From Micrococcus lylae NBRC 15355 (GTDB lineage: Bacteria; Actinomycetota; Actinomycetes; Actinomycetales; Micrococcaceae): a stretch of 64,000 nt of DNA. Of this stretch, positions 16,762 through 27,105 are shown piece after piece (position 1 is the first letter of the stretch; every line of letters starts with the position of its first letter). The notes under the pieces were generated by a model. It searched no databases. It worked only from the letters and a program-made list of their open reading frames with translations, and was not told the DNA's origin. Position numbers and translations under genes: made by a program. The DNA lies in the NCBI RefSeq assembly GCF_001570885.1, contig NZ_BCSN01000007.1:1-64000 (forward strand), in the 5' to 3' direction.

Positions 16762-19700
16762 TCAGAGGCCGAAGACGGCCTTCTGCAGGACCTCGGCCTC
16801 CTCGTCGTGGCGGCCCTTGGTGCCGGCGGAGGTCGCGGCCAGCGCCGGGCGGGACGCGAGGGTGACCTCACGGTCCAGTTGAGGCACCAGGTTCAGGGCC
16901 ATGAACGGCCACGGACCCTGGTTGGCCGGCTCGTCCTGCGCCCAGACGACCTCGGCGTCCGGGTACTGGGCGAGCTGCTCCTTGATCTCCTCGGCCGGCA
17001 GCGGGTACAGCTGCTCGACGCGCACGATCGCCGTGGACTCGTCGCCCTCCTTCGCGCGGCGCGCGACGAGGTCGTAGTACAGGCGGCCGGAGACGAGGAC
17101 GACACGCCGGACGTTCTCCGCCTTCACGGACGCGTCCGGGATGACCGCCTGGAAGCGGCCCTCGGTGAAGTCCTCCACGGAGCAGGCGGCGGCCTTCAGG
17201 CGCAGCAGCTGCTTCGGGCTGAACACGATCAGCGGCTTGCGCGGGCGGGCGTATGCCTGCTCCCGCAGCGCGTGGAAGTGGTTCGCACCGGTGGACGGGT
17301 TCACCACGCGCATGTTGTCCTCCGCGCACATCTGCAGGAAGCGCTCGATGCGGGCGGAAGAGTGGTCCGGGCCCTGGCCCTCGTAGCCGTGCGGCAACAG
17401 CAGCACGATCGACGAGGTCTGGGACCACTTCTGCTCGGCGGAGGAGATGAACTCGTCGATGATCGTCTGGGCGCCGTTGACGAAGTCGCCGAACTGGGCC
17501 TCCCAGAGCACGAGCGCGTCGGAGCGCTCCACGGAGTAGCCGTACTCGAAGCCGAGGGCGGCGTACTCGGACAGCAGCGAGTTGTAGACCCAGAACTTGG
17601 CACCGCCGCTGGCGAGGTCCTTGAGCGGGGTCCACTCGTCGTCGGTGGCGCGGTCATGGAAGACCGAGTGGCGCTGGGTGAAGGTGCCGCGCTGCGAGTC
17701 CTGGCCTGCCAGGCGCACGGACACGCCCTCCTTCAGCAGCGAGCCGAAGGCGGCCAGCTCGGCGAAGCCCCAGTCGATGCCGCCGTCCACGGCCATCTTG
17801 GCGCGCTTCTCCAGCAGGGAGGTGAGCTTCGGGTGCACGGTGAACCCCTCCGGGGTGGCCAGGTGGGCCTCGCCGATCTCGCGCAGCAGCTCCGCGGAGA
17901 TCGCGGTGCCCTCCGGGGCCTGCGGCAGCCGGTCCTTCTCACCGGCCGGCTCGATGCCCGTGCCGACCACCGGGATGGCACCGGTGTGCACGGCGTGGGT
18001 CTCGGCGAAGGCCTGCTCCAGGCGCTGCTGGTAGTCCTTCAGCGCCGAGTCGGCCTCCTCCTGGGTGATGTCGCCGCGGCCCACCAGGGACTCCACGTAC
18101 AGCTTGCGGGTCGAGCGCTTCTTCTCGATCAGGTTGTACATGCGCGGCTGCGTCATCGACGGGTCGTCGCCCTCGTTGTGACCGCGGCGGCGGTAGCAGA
18201 TGAGGTCGATGACCACGTCCTTGTGGAACCGCTGGCGGTACTCGAACGCCAGGCGGGCCACGTGGACCACGGACTCCGGCTCGTCACCGTTCACGTGGAA
18301 GATCGGCGCCTGGATCGTCTTGGCCACGTCCGTGGCGTACACCGAGGAGCGGGCCTGGGACGGCGGGGTGGTGAAGCCCACCTGGTTGTTCACGATCACG
18401 TGCACGGTGCCGCCGGTGCGGTAGCCGCGCAGCTGGGACAGGCCGAGGGTCTCGCCCACCACGCCCTGGCCCGCGAACGCGGCGTCGCCGTGCACCAGGA
18501 TCGGGAGCACGGAGAAGGAGTCCGGGCTCTCGGAGCCGCGGTTGAGGCGGTCCTGCTTCGCGCGGGCCACACCCTCCAGGACCGGGTTCACGGCCTCGAG
18601 GTGGGACGGGTTCGCGGCCAGGTACACCTTGGTGCGGTTGCCGGCGTCGGACACGAAGGTGCCCTCGGTGCCCATGTGGTACTTCACGTCGCCGGAGCCG
18701 GAGGCACCGCCCGGGGTGGCGCCCTCGAACTCGCGGAAGACCTGGGCGTAGGTCTTGCCGGCGATGTTGGTCAGCACGTTGAGGCGGCCACGGTGGGCCA
18801 TGCCGATGGTGACCTCGTCCAGGCCGGAGTCGGCTGCCTCGGAGAGCACGCCGTCCAGCAGCGGGATCAGGGACTCGCCGCCCTCGAGGGAGAAGCGCTT
18901 CTGGCCGATGTACTTCGTCTGCAGGAAGGTCTCGAACGCCTCGGCGGCGTTGAGGCGGCCGAGGATGCGCAGCTGCTCCTCACGCGTGGGCTTGGCGTAC
19001 GGGCGCTCCAGCTTGTCCTGGAACCAGGCGCGCTCTGACGGGTCCTGGATGTGCATGTACTCCACGCCGATGGTGCGGCAGTAGGCGTCGCGCAGCACGC
19101 CGAGGATGTTGCGCAGGGACAGGACGGACTTGCCGCCGAAGCCGCCGGTGGGCCACTCGCGGTCCAGGTCCCACAGGGTCAGGCCGTGCTCGAGGACGTC
19201 GAGGTCCGGGTGGGAGCGCATCGTGTACTCGAGCGGGTCCACGTCCGCCATGAGGTGGCCGCGGTCGCGGTAGGCGTGGATGAGCTGCTGCACGCGGGCG
19301 ACCTTGCCGACCTGCTCCTCCGGGTTGACCTGCATGTCCTGGGCCCAGCGGACGGGCTCGTACGGGATGCGCAGGTCTTCGAAGAGGTCGTCGTAGAAGT
19401 CCTGCTCGCCGAGCAGCAGGCCGTGGACGATCTTGAGGAACTCGCCCGACCCGGCGCCCTGGATGACACGGTGGTCGTAGGTCGAGGTCAGGGTGATCGT
19501 CTTGGAGACGGCCAGGTCGTTGAGGGTGGACTCCGAGGCGCCCTGGAAGGCGGCGGGGTAGGTGAGGGCGCCGACGCCGATGATGGCGGCCTGACCCTTG
19601 GACAGGCGCGGCACGGAGTGCACGGTGCCGATGCCGCCCGGGTTGGTCAGGGAGACCGTGGTGCCGGCGTAGTCGTCCATGGTGAGCTTGTTGGCGCGGC

Positions 19701-20499
19701 CGCGCTTCACCAGGTCGTCGTAGGCGTTCCAGAACTCGAGGAAGTTCATGGTCTCGGCGGCCTTGATGTTCGGCACCACGAGGGAGCGGGTGCCGTCCGG
19801 CTTCGGCAGGTCGATGGCGATGCCGAAGTTCACGTGGGGCGGCTCCACCATGGTGGGCTTGCCGTCCCGCTCTTCGTAGGTGACGTTCATGGACGGCATC
19901 TGCCCGAGGGCCTTGACCACGGCATAGCCGATGAGGTGGGTGAAGGAGACCTTGCCGCCGCGGGAACGGGCCAGGTGGCTGTTGATGACCACGCGGTTGT
20001 CGATCAGCAGCTTGGCCGGCAGGTCGCGGACGGTGGTGGCCGTCGGCATGGACAGGGAGGCGTCCATGTTGGAAGCGACGGCCTTGGCCATGCCCTTGAG
20101 GACGGTGGCCTTCTCCTGCTTCTCCTCAGCAGACTTCTCGGACGCGGTCGGCTCGGACGGCACGGCCTTGGAGGTGGAGGAGGACTTCTTCACGCCGGAG
20201 ACCGACTTCTTCGCGGCGGGCGCGGCCGCTGCGGAGGAGGACTTCTCCGGGGCCTTCTTGCCCGGGTCCTCTGCGGGGGAGGCCTCCTTCTTCGCGGCGG
20301 GCTTCTCGGCCTTCTTCTCTGCCGGCTTCGCCTCCTTCTCCGCGGCGGCGGGCTGGGTGGCCTCGAGCCGTGCGAAGATCTGGGCCCACTGGGAGTCCAC
20401 GGACGTCGGATCCGACTGGTACTTCCGGTAGATCTCGGCGACGAGCCTCTCGTTGCCCGGGAACTCTTCGGCGAGTCGGTCGGTCGTGAGCTCTGGCAC
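16762..20499 (-). CDS. kgd: multifunctional 2-oxoglutarate metabolism enzyme (KGD)
   Basis: 1245 residues, the actinobacterial fusion that combines E1o (2-oxoglutarate dehydrogenase/decarboxylase) with an E2-like succinyltransferase domain lacking a lipoyl domain. Layout: a short E1-type N-terminal helix segment (about 1-45), an Ala/Lys/Glu/Pro linker (about 50-135), the E2 catalytic domain (about 150-370, ending in TSTYDHRVIQGAGSGEFL), then the ThDP-dependent E1o. In the E1o part I see YCRTIGVEYMHI, GMAHRGRLNVLTN, GDAAFAGQG and GGIDWGFAELAAFG. The start is GTG at 20499 with AGAGG upstream. TATGAT on the minus strand at 20694-20699 could be its -10 box, giving a leader of about 190 bases. It feeds the TCA cycle with the usual E2/E3 partners encoded elsewhere. 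Confidence 0.94.
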   Translation of the reverse strand: MPELTTDRLAEEFPGNERLVAEIYRKYQSDPTSVDSQWAQIFARLEATQPAAAEKEAKPAEKKAEKPAAKKEASPAEDPGKKAPEKSSSAAAAPAAKKSVSGVKKSSSTSKAVPSEPTASEKSAEEKQEKATVLKGMAKAVASNMDASLSMPTATTVRDLPAKLLIDNRVVINSHLARSRGGKVSFTHLIGYAVVKALGQMPSMNVTYEERDGKPTMVEPPHVNFGIAIDLPKPDGTRSLVVPNIKAAETMNFLEFWNAYDDLVKRGRANKLTMDDYAGTTVSLTNPGGIGTVHSVPRLSKGQAAIIGVGALTYPAAFQGASESTLNDLAVSKTITLTSTYDHRVIQGAGSGEFLKIVHGLLLGEQDFYDDLFEDLRIPYEPVRWAQDMQVNPEEQVGKVARVQQLIHAYRDRGHLMADVDPLEYTMRSHPDLDVLEHGLTLWDLDREWPTGGFGGKSVLSLRNILGVLRDAYCRTIGVEYMHIQDPSERAWFQDKLERPYAKPTREEQLRILGRLNAAEAFETFLQTKYIGQKRFSLEGGESLIPLLDGVLSEAADSGLDEVTIGMAHRGRLNVLTNIAGKTYAQVFREFEGATPGGASGSGDVKYHMGTEGTFVSDAGNRTKVYLAANPSHLEAVNPVLEGVARAKQDRLNRGSESPDSFSVLPILVHGDAAFAGQGVVGETLGLSQLRGYRTGGTVHVIVNNQVGFTTPPSQARSSVYATDVAKTIQAPIFHVNGDEPESVVHVARLAFEYRQRFHKDVVIDLICYRRRGHNEGDDPSMTQPRMYNLIEKKRSTRKLYVESLVGRGDITQEEADSALKDYQQRLEQAFAETHAVHTGAIPVVGTGIEPAGEKDRLPQAPEGTAISAELLREIGEAHLATPEGFTVHPKLTSLLEKRAKMAVDGGIDWGFAELAAFGSLLKEGVSVRLAGQDSQRGTFTQRHSVFHDRATDDEWTPLKDLASGGAKFWVYNSLLSEYAALGFEYGYSVERSDALVLWEAQFGDFVNGAQTIIDEFISSAEQKWSQTSSIVLLLPHGYEGQGPDHSSARIERFLQMCAEDNMRVVNPSTGANHFHALREQAYARPRKPLIVFSPKQLLRLKAAACSVEDFTEGRFQAVIPDASVKAENVRRVVLVSGRLYYDLVARRAKEGDESTAIVRVEQLYPLPAEEIKEQLAQYPDAEVVWAQDEPANQGPWPFMALNLVPQLDREVTLASRPALAATSAGTKGRHDEEAEVLQKAVFGL

Positions 20500-20721
20500 T
20501 GTGTAACGCCTCTTCTCTGATGATGCTTGGTCAGCGGTGCACGGAGCGGCGCCGGGAGGCGCCGACCGTGTCCACGGTCGGCCCCGCGGGGTCGGCCATG
20601 CGGCCGCGATCTCACTCCTGCCGGTGCCGCCTGCCGGGCACGCGCCGTTTCGCGCGCGCACGACCAGCGGGACAGGTGAATCGCCTTCCGTCCATCATAG
20701 TGTTCTCCGGGCGCGTTCTGA

Positions 20722-22275
<1,554 letters not shown>

Positions 22276-22384
22276 CCTGCGGCGCTGCCGGGACCGGAGG
22301 GGACCGCTCGTGCCACGTGCGTGCGCCCGCGTCCCGTGCGCGCACACGCGCGGCGCGCGGAGAATAGAGGTGCTCTTCGGCCCG

Positions 22385-22390
22385 TATACT
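22385..22390 (+). promoter_or_regulatory. candidate -10 box upstream of the CorC-like pair
   Basis: TATACT at 22385-22390 lies in an otherwise GC-rich gap. The expected start point falls at about 22396-22398, a few bases before the ATG at 22401 of a short open frame. No good -35 match is seen 17 bases upstream. Confidence 0.3.
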
Positions 22391-22391
22391 C

Positions 22392-22541
22392 ATGGGCACT
22401 ATGGACCAACACTGTTCTGTTGCGCCCACCCGCCATGTCGGCGTCGCCGACGCGGCCGGATCGGAGCCTTCCAGTCCCAGCGCATCTGACGCACCGCTCA
22501 CCGCCATGACGGCCGGCGTCCCCGAGAGCGGGGGATGCTGA
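22392..22541 (+). CDS. possible short leader ORF overlapping the CorC-like gene
   Basis: Frame with ATG at 22392 or 22401, ending in a TGA that overlaps the next start (ATGCTGA at 22535-22541). The product is a Ser/Ala/Thr-rich 46-49 residue peptide without recognised homology. The stop/start overlap and the -10-like box just upstream would suit a near-leaderless, translationally coupled leader, but no conservation can be judged from one sequence. Confidence 0.25.
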   Translation: MGTMDQHCSVAPTRHVGVADAAGSEPSSPSASDAPLTAMTAGVPESGGC

Positions 22542-23863
22542 CGATGGAGTGGATCCTCCTGGCCCTCGGCATGCTCCTGATCCTCGGCACCGGATTCTTC
22601 GTGGCCGTCGAGTTCTCGATGATCGCCATCGACGTCCCCACCGTCCAGCGCATGGTGGACGACGGGGACAAGGGGGCCGAACCGCTGCTGCGCTGCCTCA
22701 AGTCCCTGTCCACCCAGCTCTCGGCGTGCCAGCTGGGCATCACGCTGACGACCCTGCTCACCGGCTACGTCATGGACCCGGCCATCGGCGCCCTGATCGA
22801 CGACCCGCTCGCCCAGCTCGGTGTCCCCGAGGCCGCCGTCCGGACCACGTCGCTCGTCATCGCCATGGTGATCGCGACCCTGCTGTCCATGCTGATCGGC
22901 GAGCTGATCCCGAAGAACCTGGCCATCGCCGAGCCGATGCGTCTGGGCCGGCTGATGGCCCGCCCGCAGCTGATGTTCACCGCCGTGTTCAAGCCGGCGA
23001 TCGTGGTGCTGAACGGCTTCTCCAACAAGGTCCTGCACCGCATGGGCCTGGAGGCCAAGGAGGAGATCTCCGGCGCCCGCAGCCCCGAGGAGCTGTCCTC
23101 CCTGGTGCGCCGCTCGGCGCAGATGGGCACCCTGGACGAGCGCACCGCGACCTTCCTGGACCGCACGCTGCGCTTCGCTGACCGCACCGCGGCCGACGTG
23201 ATGACCCCGCGCATCCGCATGGAGACGATCGGCGCGGACGACTCCATCACCGCCGTGCTGGACCTGGCCCGCTCCACGGGCTACTCCCGCTTCCCGGTGA
23301 TCGGCGATTCCTCGGACGACATCCGCGGCGTGCTGCACGTGAAGAAGGCCGTGGCGATCCCGCTGGAGCGCCGCGAGGGCCTCACCGCGGGCTCGGTGAT
23401 GACCGACGTCATCCAGGTTCCGGAGACCGTGCACCTGGACCAGCTGCTCACCGAGCTGCGGGAGGCGCCGCTGCAGGTGGCCGTGGTCCTGGACGAGTAC
23501 GGCGGCACCGCCGGCATGGTCACCCTCGAGGACGTCGTCGAGGAGATCGTCGGCGAGGTCGCAGACGAGCACGACCGTGTCACCCCGGGCGTGCTCCAGA
23601 CCGCCTCCGGCCGCTGGTACTTCCCGGCGGATCTGCGCCCGGACGAGGCGCACGCTCAGATCGCCGCCCTCGAGGTGCCGGAGGACGGTGCGTACGAGAC
23701 CATCGGCGGCTTCATCATGGCCCGCCTCGGCCGCATCGCCCAGGTGGGCGACGTGGTCGAGATCGACGGCGGGTCGATCTCTGTGGAGCGCATGGAGGGT
23801 CGCCGCATCGAACGCGTCCGGTTCGAGCCCGCGCCCGCCCGTGACGGGGAGGCGACCGCATGA
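22535..23863 (+). CDS. CNNM/CorC-like membrane protein with CBS domains
   Basis: 442 residues: an N-terminal DUF21/CNNM transmembrane domain (about 5-170; GFFVAVEFSMIAID, LGITLTTLLTGYVMDPAIG, ELIPKNLAIAEP), a CBS pair (about 200-330; VMTPRIRMETI...GYSRFPV, VLDEYGGTAGMVTLEDVVEEIVGE) and a C-terminal CorC/HlyC domain (about 345-430). Proteins of this type are implicated in magnesium/divalent-cation efflux. The annotation haemolysin is historical. It overlaps the next gene by four bases. ATG at 22544 is an alternative start. Confidence 0.88.
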   Translation: MLTMEWILLALGMLLILGTGFFVAVEFSMIAIDVPTVQRMVDDGDKGAEPLLRCLKSLSTQLSACQLGITLTTLLTGYVMDPAIGALIDDPLAQLGVPEAAVRTTSLVIAMVIATLLSMLIGELIPKNLAIAEPMRLGRLMARPQLMFTAVFKPAIVVLNGFSNKVLHRMGLEAKEEISGARSPEELSSLVRRSAQMGTLDERTATFLDRTLRFADRTAADVMTPRIRMETIGADDSITAVLDLARSTGYSRFPVIGDSSDDIRGVLHVKKAVAIPLERREGLTAGSVMTDVIQVPETVHLDQLLTELREAPLQVAVVLDEYGGTAGMVTLEDVVEEIVGEVADEHDRVTPGVLQTASGRWYFPADLRPDEAHAQIAALEVPEDGAYETIGGFIMARLGRIAQVGDVVEIDGGSISVERMEGRRIERVRFEPAPARDGEATA

Positions 23864-24918
23864 GCGACGACGTGATGGGCCTGATCTGGCTCGTGGTCCT
23901 GCTGGCGGCCAACGCCTTCTTCGTGGGCGGCGAGTTCGCCGTCATGGGCGCCCGCCGCTCGCAGATCGAGCCGAAGGCCGACGCCGGCTCCCGCCAGGCG
24001 AAGGTCGCCCTGTTCGCCATGGAGCACGTCTCCCAGATGCTCGCGGTCTGCCAGCTCGGCATCACCGTGTGCTCCCTGCTGATCCTGAATGTGTCCGAGC
24101 CGGCGCTGCACCACCTGATGGTCGTGCCGATGGAGGCACTCGGGCTGCCGGCGGGCGTCGCGGACGTCACCGCGTTCGTCCTGGCGCTGCTGATCGTGAC
24201 CTTCCTGCACGTGACCCTCGGTGAGATGGTCCCGAAGAACGCCGCGGTGTCCTTCGCGGACAGGGCGGTCATGCTGCTGGCCACCCCGCTGGTGTGGCTG
24301 TCCAAGCTGCTGATGCCGATCATCTGGATCCTCAACCGCACCGCCAACCTCGCACTGCATGCCCTGGGCGTGGAGCCGAAGGACGAGGTGGCCTCCAGCT
24401 ACACCCTCGAAGAGGTCCAGTCGATCGTGGCCGAGTCCACGAAGTCCGGCACCCTGGAGGACGAGTCCGGCGTGCTGCACTCGGCGCTCGAGTTCTCGGA
24501 CAACACCGCCGGGGACGTCATGGTGCCGATCGACAAGGTCGTCACCGTCCCGGAGGGCATCTCCCCGGAGCGCTTCGAATGGAACGTCGGCCGCATCGGC
24601 TACTCGCGCTTCGCGGTGGACGACGGCGACGGCGGCCTCTCCGGCTACCTCCACCTCAAGGACGTGCTCACCGTCCCGCCGAGCGGCCATCAGCTGCCGG
24701 TGCCGGTGACGAAGGTCCGCTCGCTGGCCAACGTCCGCGCCGCGGACGAGGTCGAGGACGCCCTGGCTCTGATGCAGCGCACCGGTTCGCACCTGGCCCG
24801 CGTGATCGACGAGGACGGCGTGACCGTCGGCGTCCTCTTCCTCGAGGACGTCCTCGAGGAGCTCGTCGGCGAGATCCATGACGCCACCCAGTCCACCCGC
24901 CGGGTGCACCCCTCCTGA
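23860..24918 (+). CDS. second CNNM/CorC-like membrane protein
   Basis: 352 residues: the same DUF21 core (NAFFVGGEFAVMGARRSQIEP, CQLGITVCSLLILNVSEPAL, GEMVPKNAAVSFADRAVML) and a CBS pair ending HLARVIDEDGVTVGVLFLEDVLEELVGEI, but no C-terminal CorC/HlyC domain, unlike its upstream partner. The four-base overlap (ATGA) suggests that the two unequal paralogues work together, perhaps as a heterodimeric cation exporter. Such tandem long/short pairs are common in actinobacteria. Confidence 0.87.
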   Translation: MSDDVMGLIWLVVLLAANAFFVGGEFAVMGARRSQIEPKADAGSRQAKVALFAMEHVSQMLAVCQLGITVCSLLILNVSEPALHHLMVVPMEALGLPAGVADVTAFVLALLIVTFLHVTLGEMVPKNAAVSFADRAVMLLATPLVWLSKLLMPIIWILNRTANLALHALGVEPKDEVASSYTLEEVQSIVAESTKSGTLEDESGVLHSALEFSDNTAGDVMVPIDKVVTVPEGISPERFEWNVGRIGYSRFAVDDGDGGLSGYLHLKDVLTVPPSGHQLPVPVTKVRSLANVRAADEVEDALALMQRTGSHLARVIDEDGVTVGVLFLEDVLEELVGEIHDATQSTRRVHPS

Positions 24919-24947
24919 GGGTGCCCCCGACGGCGGCCGCGTCGCCT

Positions 24948-24970
24948 GACGACGGCGAGCGGCCGTCGTC
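24948..24970 (+). terminator. terminator hairpin after the CorC-like pair
   Basis: Perfect 9-bp stem GACGACGGC (24948-24956) with complement at 24962-24970 and loop GAGCG. The right arm GCCGTCGTC recurs in several other intergenic hairpins of this window. Confidence 0.65.
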
Positions 24971-25070
24971 GTGCCCTCGCCGGCCGACCGCCGCAGACGG
25001 CTGTGGGAGATCCCTCACGTCCGGGCGGCGGTGCCGCCTCCGCGGACGCGGGGCCCCTGCCCGCAGTGCT

Positions 25071-25090
25071 ATCGTTGCGAACGATTTTCA
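25071..25090 (+). promoter_or_regulatory. candidate Zur/Fur-type operator before znuA
   Basis: ATCGTT-GCG-AACGAT (25071-25085) is a perfect palindrome. It overlaps TGCGAACGATTTTCA (25076-25090), whose right half fits the actinobacterial Zur box TGAAAATNATTTTCA. It sits 56 bases before the start of the zinc-binding lipoprotein gene, in an AT-richer patch. A Fur-family regulator is encoded at the end of the same locus. Confidence 0.6.
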
Positions 25091-25145
25091 TTCCCTCCGG
25101 TCGTGTTCGGCGCGCCGGACCCCCGTCACGGAAAGGCCTGCACGC

Positions 25146-26135
25146 ATGTCTGTGTCCTCCGCCCGTCCATTCCTGGCCCTCACGGCCCTGCTGTCCGCCT
25201 CCGCTCTGGCGCTGACCGCCTGCGGCGGCTCCGATGAGACGGGCCCGGGCGCCGAGGACAGCGGCGAGAGGGAGACCGTGGCGGTGGCGACCACCACCCA
25301 GCTGGGCTCCGTGCTGGACCAGATCGCGCAGTGCAACGGCGCCCAGGGCCTGTCCGTGATGGGGCCGGGCGACGACCCGCACGACTTCGCCGCCTCCTCC
25401 CAGCAGGTGGCCGAGATGGCCCGGTCCGGCCTGGTGTTCACCAACGGCCTGGGCCTGGAGGGCGGCATGGGCTCGGCCCTGCGCAACGCGGAGGCCGACG
25501 GCGCCGAGATCGTGGAGGTGGCCCCGGAGGTCGACCCGATCCCCTTCGGCGCCGGCTCCGGCCACGACCACGACGACCACGGCGACCACGACGGGCACGA
25601 CCACGGCTCGGAGGACCCGCACTTCTGGCTGGACGCCGCCCGCATGGCGAAGGCCGCGACCTTCATGGGCCAGACCCTGCAGGAGAAGACCGGGGACGAG
25701 AAGTACGCCGAATGCGGAGCCCAGGTCCACGACGAGCTGGTGAAGACCGACGAGAAGGTCCGCGAGATACTCGCGAGCATCCCGGAGGACAAGCGGACCC
25801 TCATGACGGACCACGATGCCTACGGCTACTTCGCCGAGGCCTACGACTTCGAGGTCACCGGCGTGGTCGTCCCCGGCGGCTCCACCGACGGCAAGCCCTC
25901 CTCGCAGGCCCTGGCCGAGCTGACCGAGATCCTGCGCGACAACGGCGCCTCGGCGCTGCTGACCTCGGTGGGCACTCCAATGGCCGAGGTGACCTCCCTG
26001 TCCCAGGACAGCGACGGCATCCCGGTGGTCGAGCTCTACGAGGGCGGCATCGGTCCGAAGGGCTCGGAGGCCGACACCTACGAGAAGGCCATGGTCTACA
26101 ACGCCCATAAGCTCGCCGACGAGCTCGGCGAGTGA
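25146..26135 (+). CDS. znuA: zinc ABC transporter, substrate-binding lipoprotein
   Basis: 329 residues, cluster A-I metal-binding protein. Signal peptide with lipobox LTAC (Cys26). Metal ligands are likely the His in DDPHDFAASS, the His/Asp-rich loop (about 140-155, GHDHDDHGDHDGHDHG), SEDPHFWLD and LMTDHDAYGYFAEAY. The His-rich loop is characteristic of zinc rather than manganese binders. First gene of a znuABC-type operon behind a Zur-box-like palindrome. The ATG at 25146 follows GGAAAGG. Confidence 0.9.
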   Translation: MSVSSARPFLALTALLSASALALTACGGSDETGPGAEDSGERETVAVATTTQLGSVLDQIAQCNGAQGLSVMGPGDDPHDFAASSQQVAEMARSGLVFTNGLGLEGGMGSALRNAEADGAEIVEVAPEVDPIPFGAGSGHDHDDHGDHDGHDHGSEDPHFWLDAARMAKAATFMGQTLQEKTGDEKYAECGAQVHDELVKTDEKVREILASIPEDKRTLMTDHDAYGYFAEAYDFEVTGVVVPGGSTDGKPSSQALAELTEILRDNGASALLTSVGTPMAEVTSLSQDSDGIPVVELYEGGIGPKGSEADTYEKAMVYNAHKLADELGE

Positions 26136-26196
26136 CCCGCGCGGGGGGACAGGCCCCGGCCGGGACCGCCTCCACGCTCCAGAGAGGAGACCGCAC

Positions 26197-27105
26197 ATGG
26201 AATGGCTGACCGCGCCCTTCGAGCTCGGCTTCCAGCAACGGGCCCTGATGGGCGGGCTGATCGCGGCCGTCATGTGCTCCGTGGTGGGCACCTGGCTGGT
26301 GCTGCGCGGCATGAGCTTCTTCGGCGACGCCTTCGTGCACGGCGTGATGCCCGGCATCGCGACCGCCGTGCTGCTCGGCGGCAACGTCTACGTCGGTGCG
26401 GCCGTGGCCGCCGTGGTGATGCTCGCCGGCATCTCTCTGGTGCACCGGGCCACCACGCTCAAGGAGGACACGGCCATCGGCCTGCTGTTCGTGGGCATGA
26501 TGGCGCTCGGCGTGGTCATCATCTCGATGTCCGACTCCTACACCGGGTCTCTGACGTCGATCCTGTTCGGAGACGCCCTGGGTGTGAGCGTCGAGCACCT
26601 GTGGATCCAGGGCGGCATCGCCGCGGCCGTGGTGCTGCTGGCCCTGCTGCTCTACCGCCCGCTGCTGACCCTGAGCTTCTCCGAGGCCAAGGCCCGGTCC
26701 CTGGGCATGTGCCCGCAGCTGACCCACGTGCTGCTGCTCGTGATGATCGGTGCGGCTGTGATCGGCTCGTTCCAGGCCGTGGGCACTGTGCTGGTGTTCG
26801 GCCTGCTGGTCGGTCCCCCGGCCACCGCCGCCCTGGTCACCCGCACCGTCCCGGCGATGATGTTCACCGCCATGGTCCTGGGCGCCTTCTCCGTCACCCT
26901 CGGCCTGATCCTGTCCTTCCACTGGAACACCGCGGCCTCGGCCACCATGGCCCTGGTGCCGATCGTCCTGTTCTTCGTGGTGCTGACCGTGCAGGCCGTG
27001 CTGCGCCGCGGCCGGGGCCGGGGCCGCCGCGCCGGACGCCGCGTGGCCGGGGACGCAGTGCTGACGCCCGCCGTCGAACCGACCGTGAAGGAGCCCACCG
27101 CATGA
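26197..27105 (+). CDS. znuB: zinc ABC transporter, permease
   Basis: 302 residues with about eight or nine membrane spans. The ABC-3 family pattern includes VLRGMSFFGDAFVHGVMPGIA (about 40-60) and QAVGTVLVFGLLVGPPATAAL (about 190-215). It ends in an Arg-rich cytoplasmic tail. A strong ribosome site (AGAGAGGAG) precedes the ATG. The stop overlaps the ATPase gene (ATGA). Confidence 0.9.
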   Translation: MEWLTAPFELGFQQRALMGGLIAAVMCSVVGTWLVLRGMSFFGDAFVHGVMPGIATAVLLGGNVYVGAAVAAVVMLAGISLVHRATTLKEDTAIGLLFVGMMALGVVIISMSDSYTGSLTSILFGDALGVSVEHLWIQGGIAAAVVLLALLLYRPLLTLSFSEAKARSLGMCPQLTHVLLLVMIGAAVIGSFQAVGTVLVFGLLVGPPATAALVTRTVPAMMFTAMVLGAFSVTLGLILSFHWNTAASATMALVPIVLFFVVLTVQAVLRRGRGRGRRAGRRVAGDAVLTPAVEPTVKEPTA

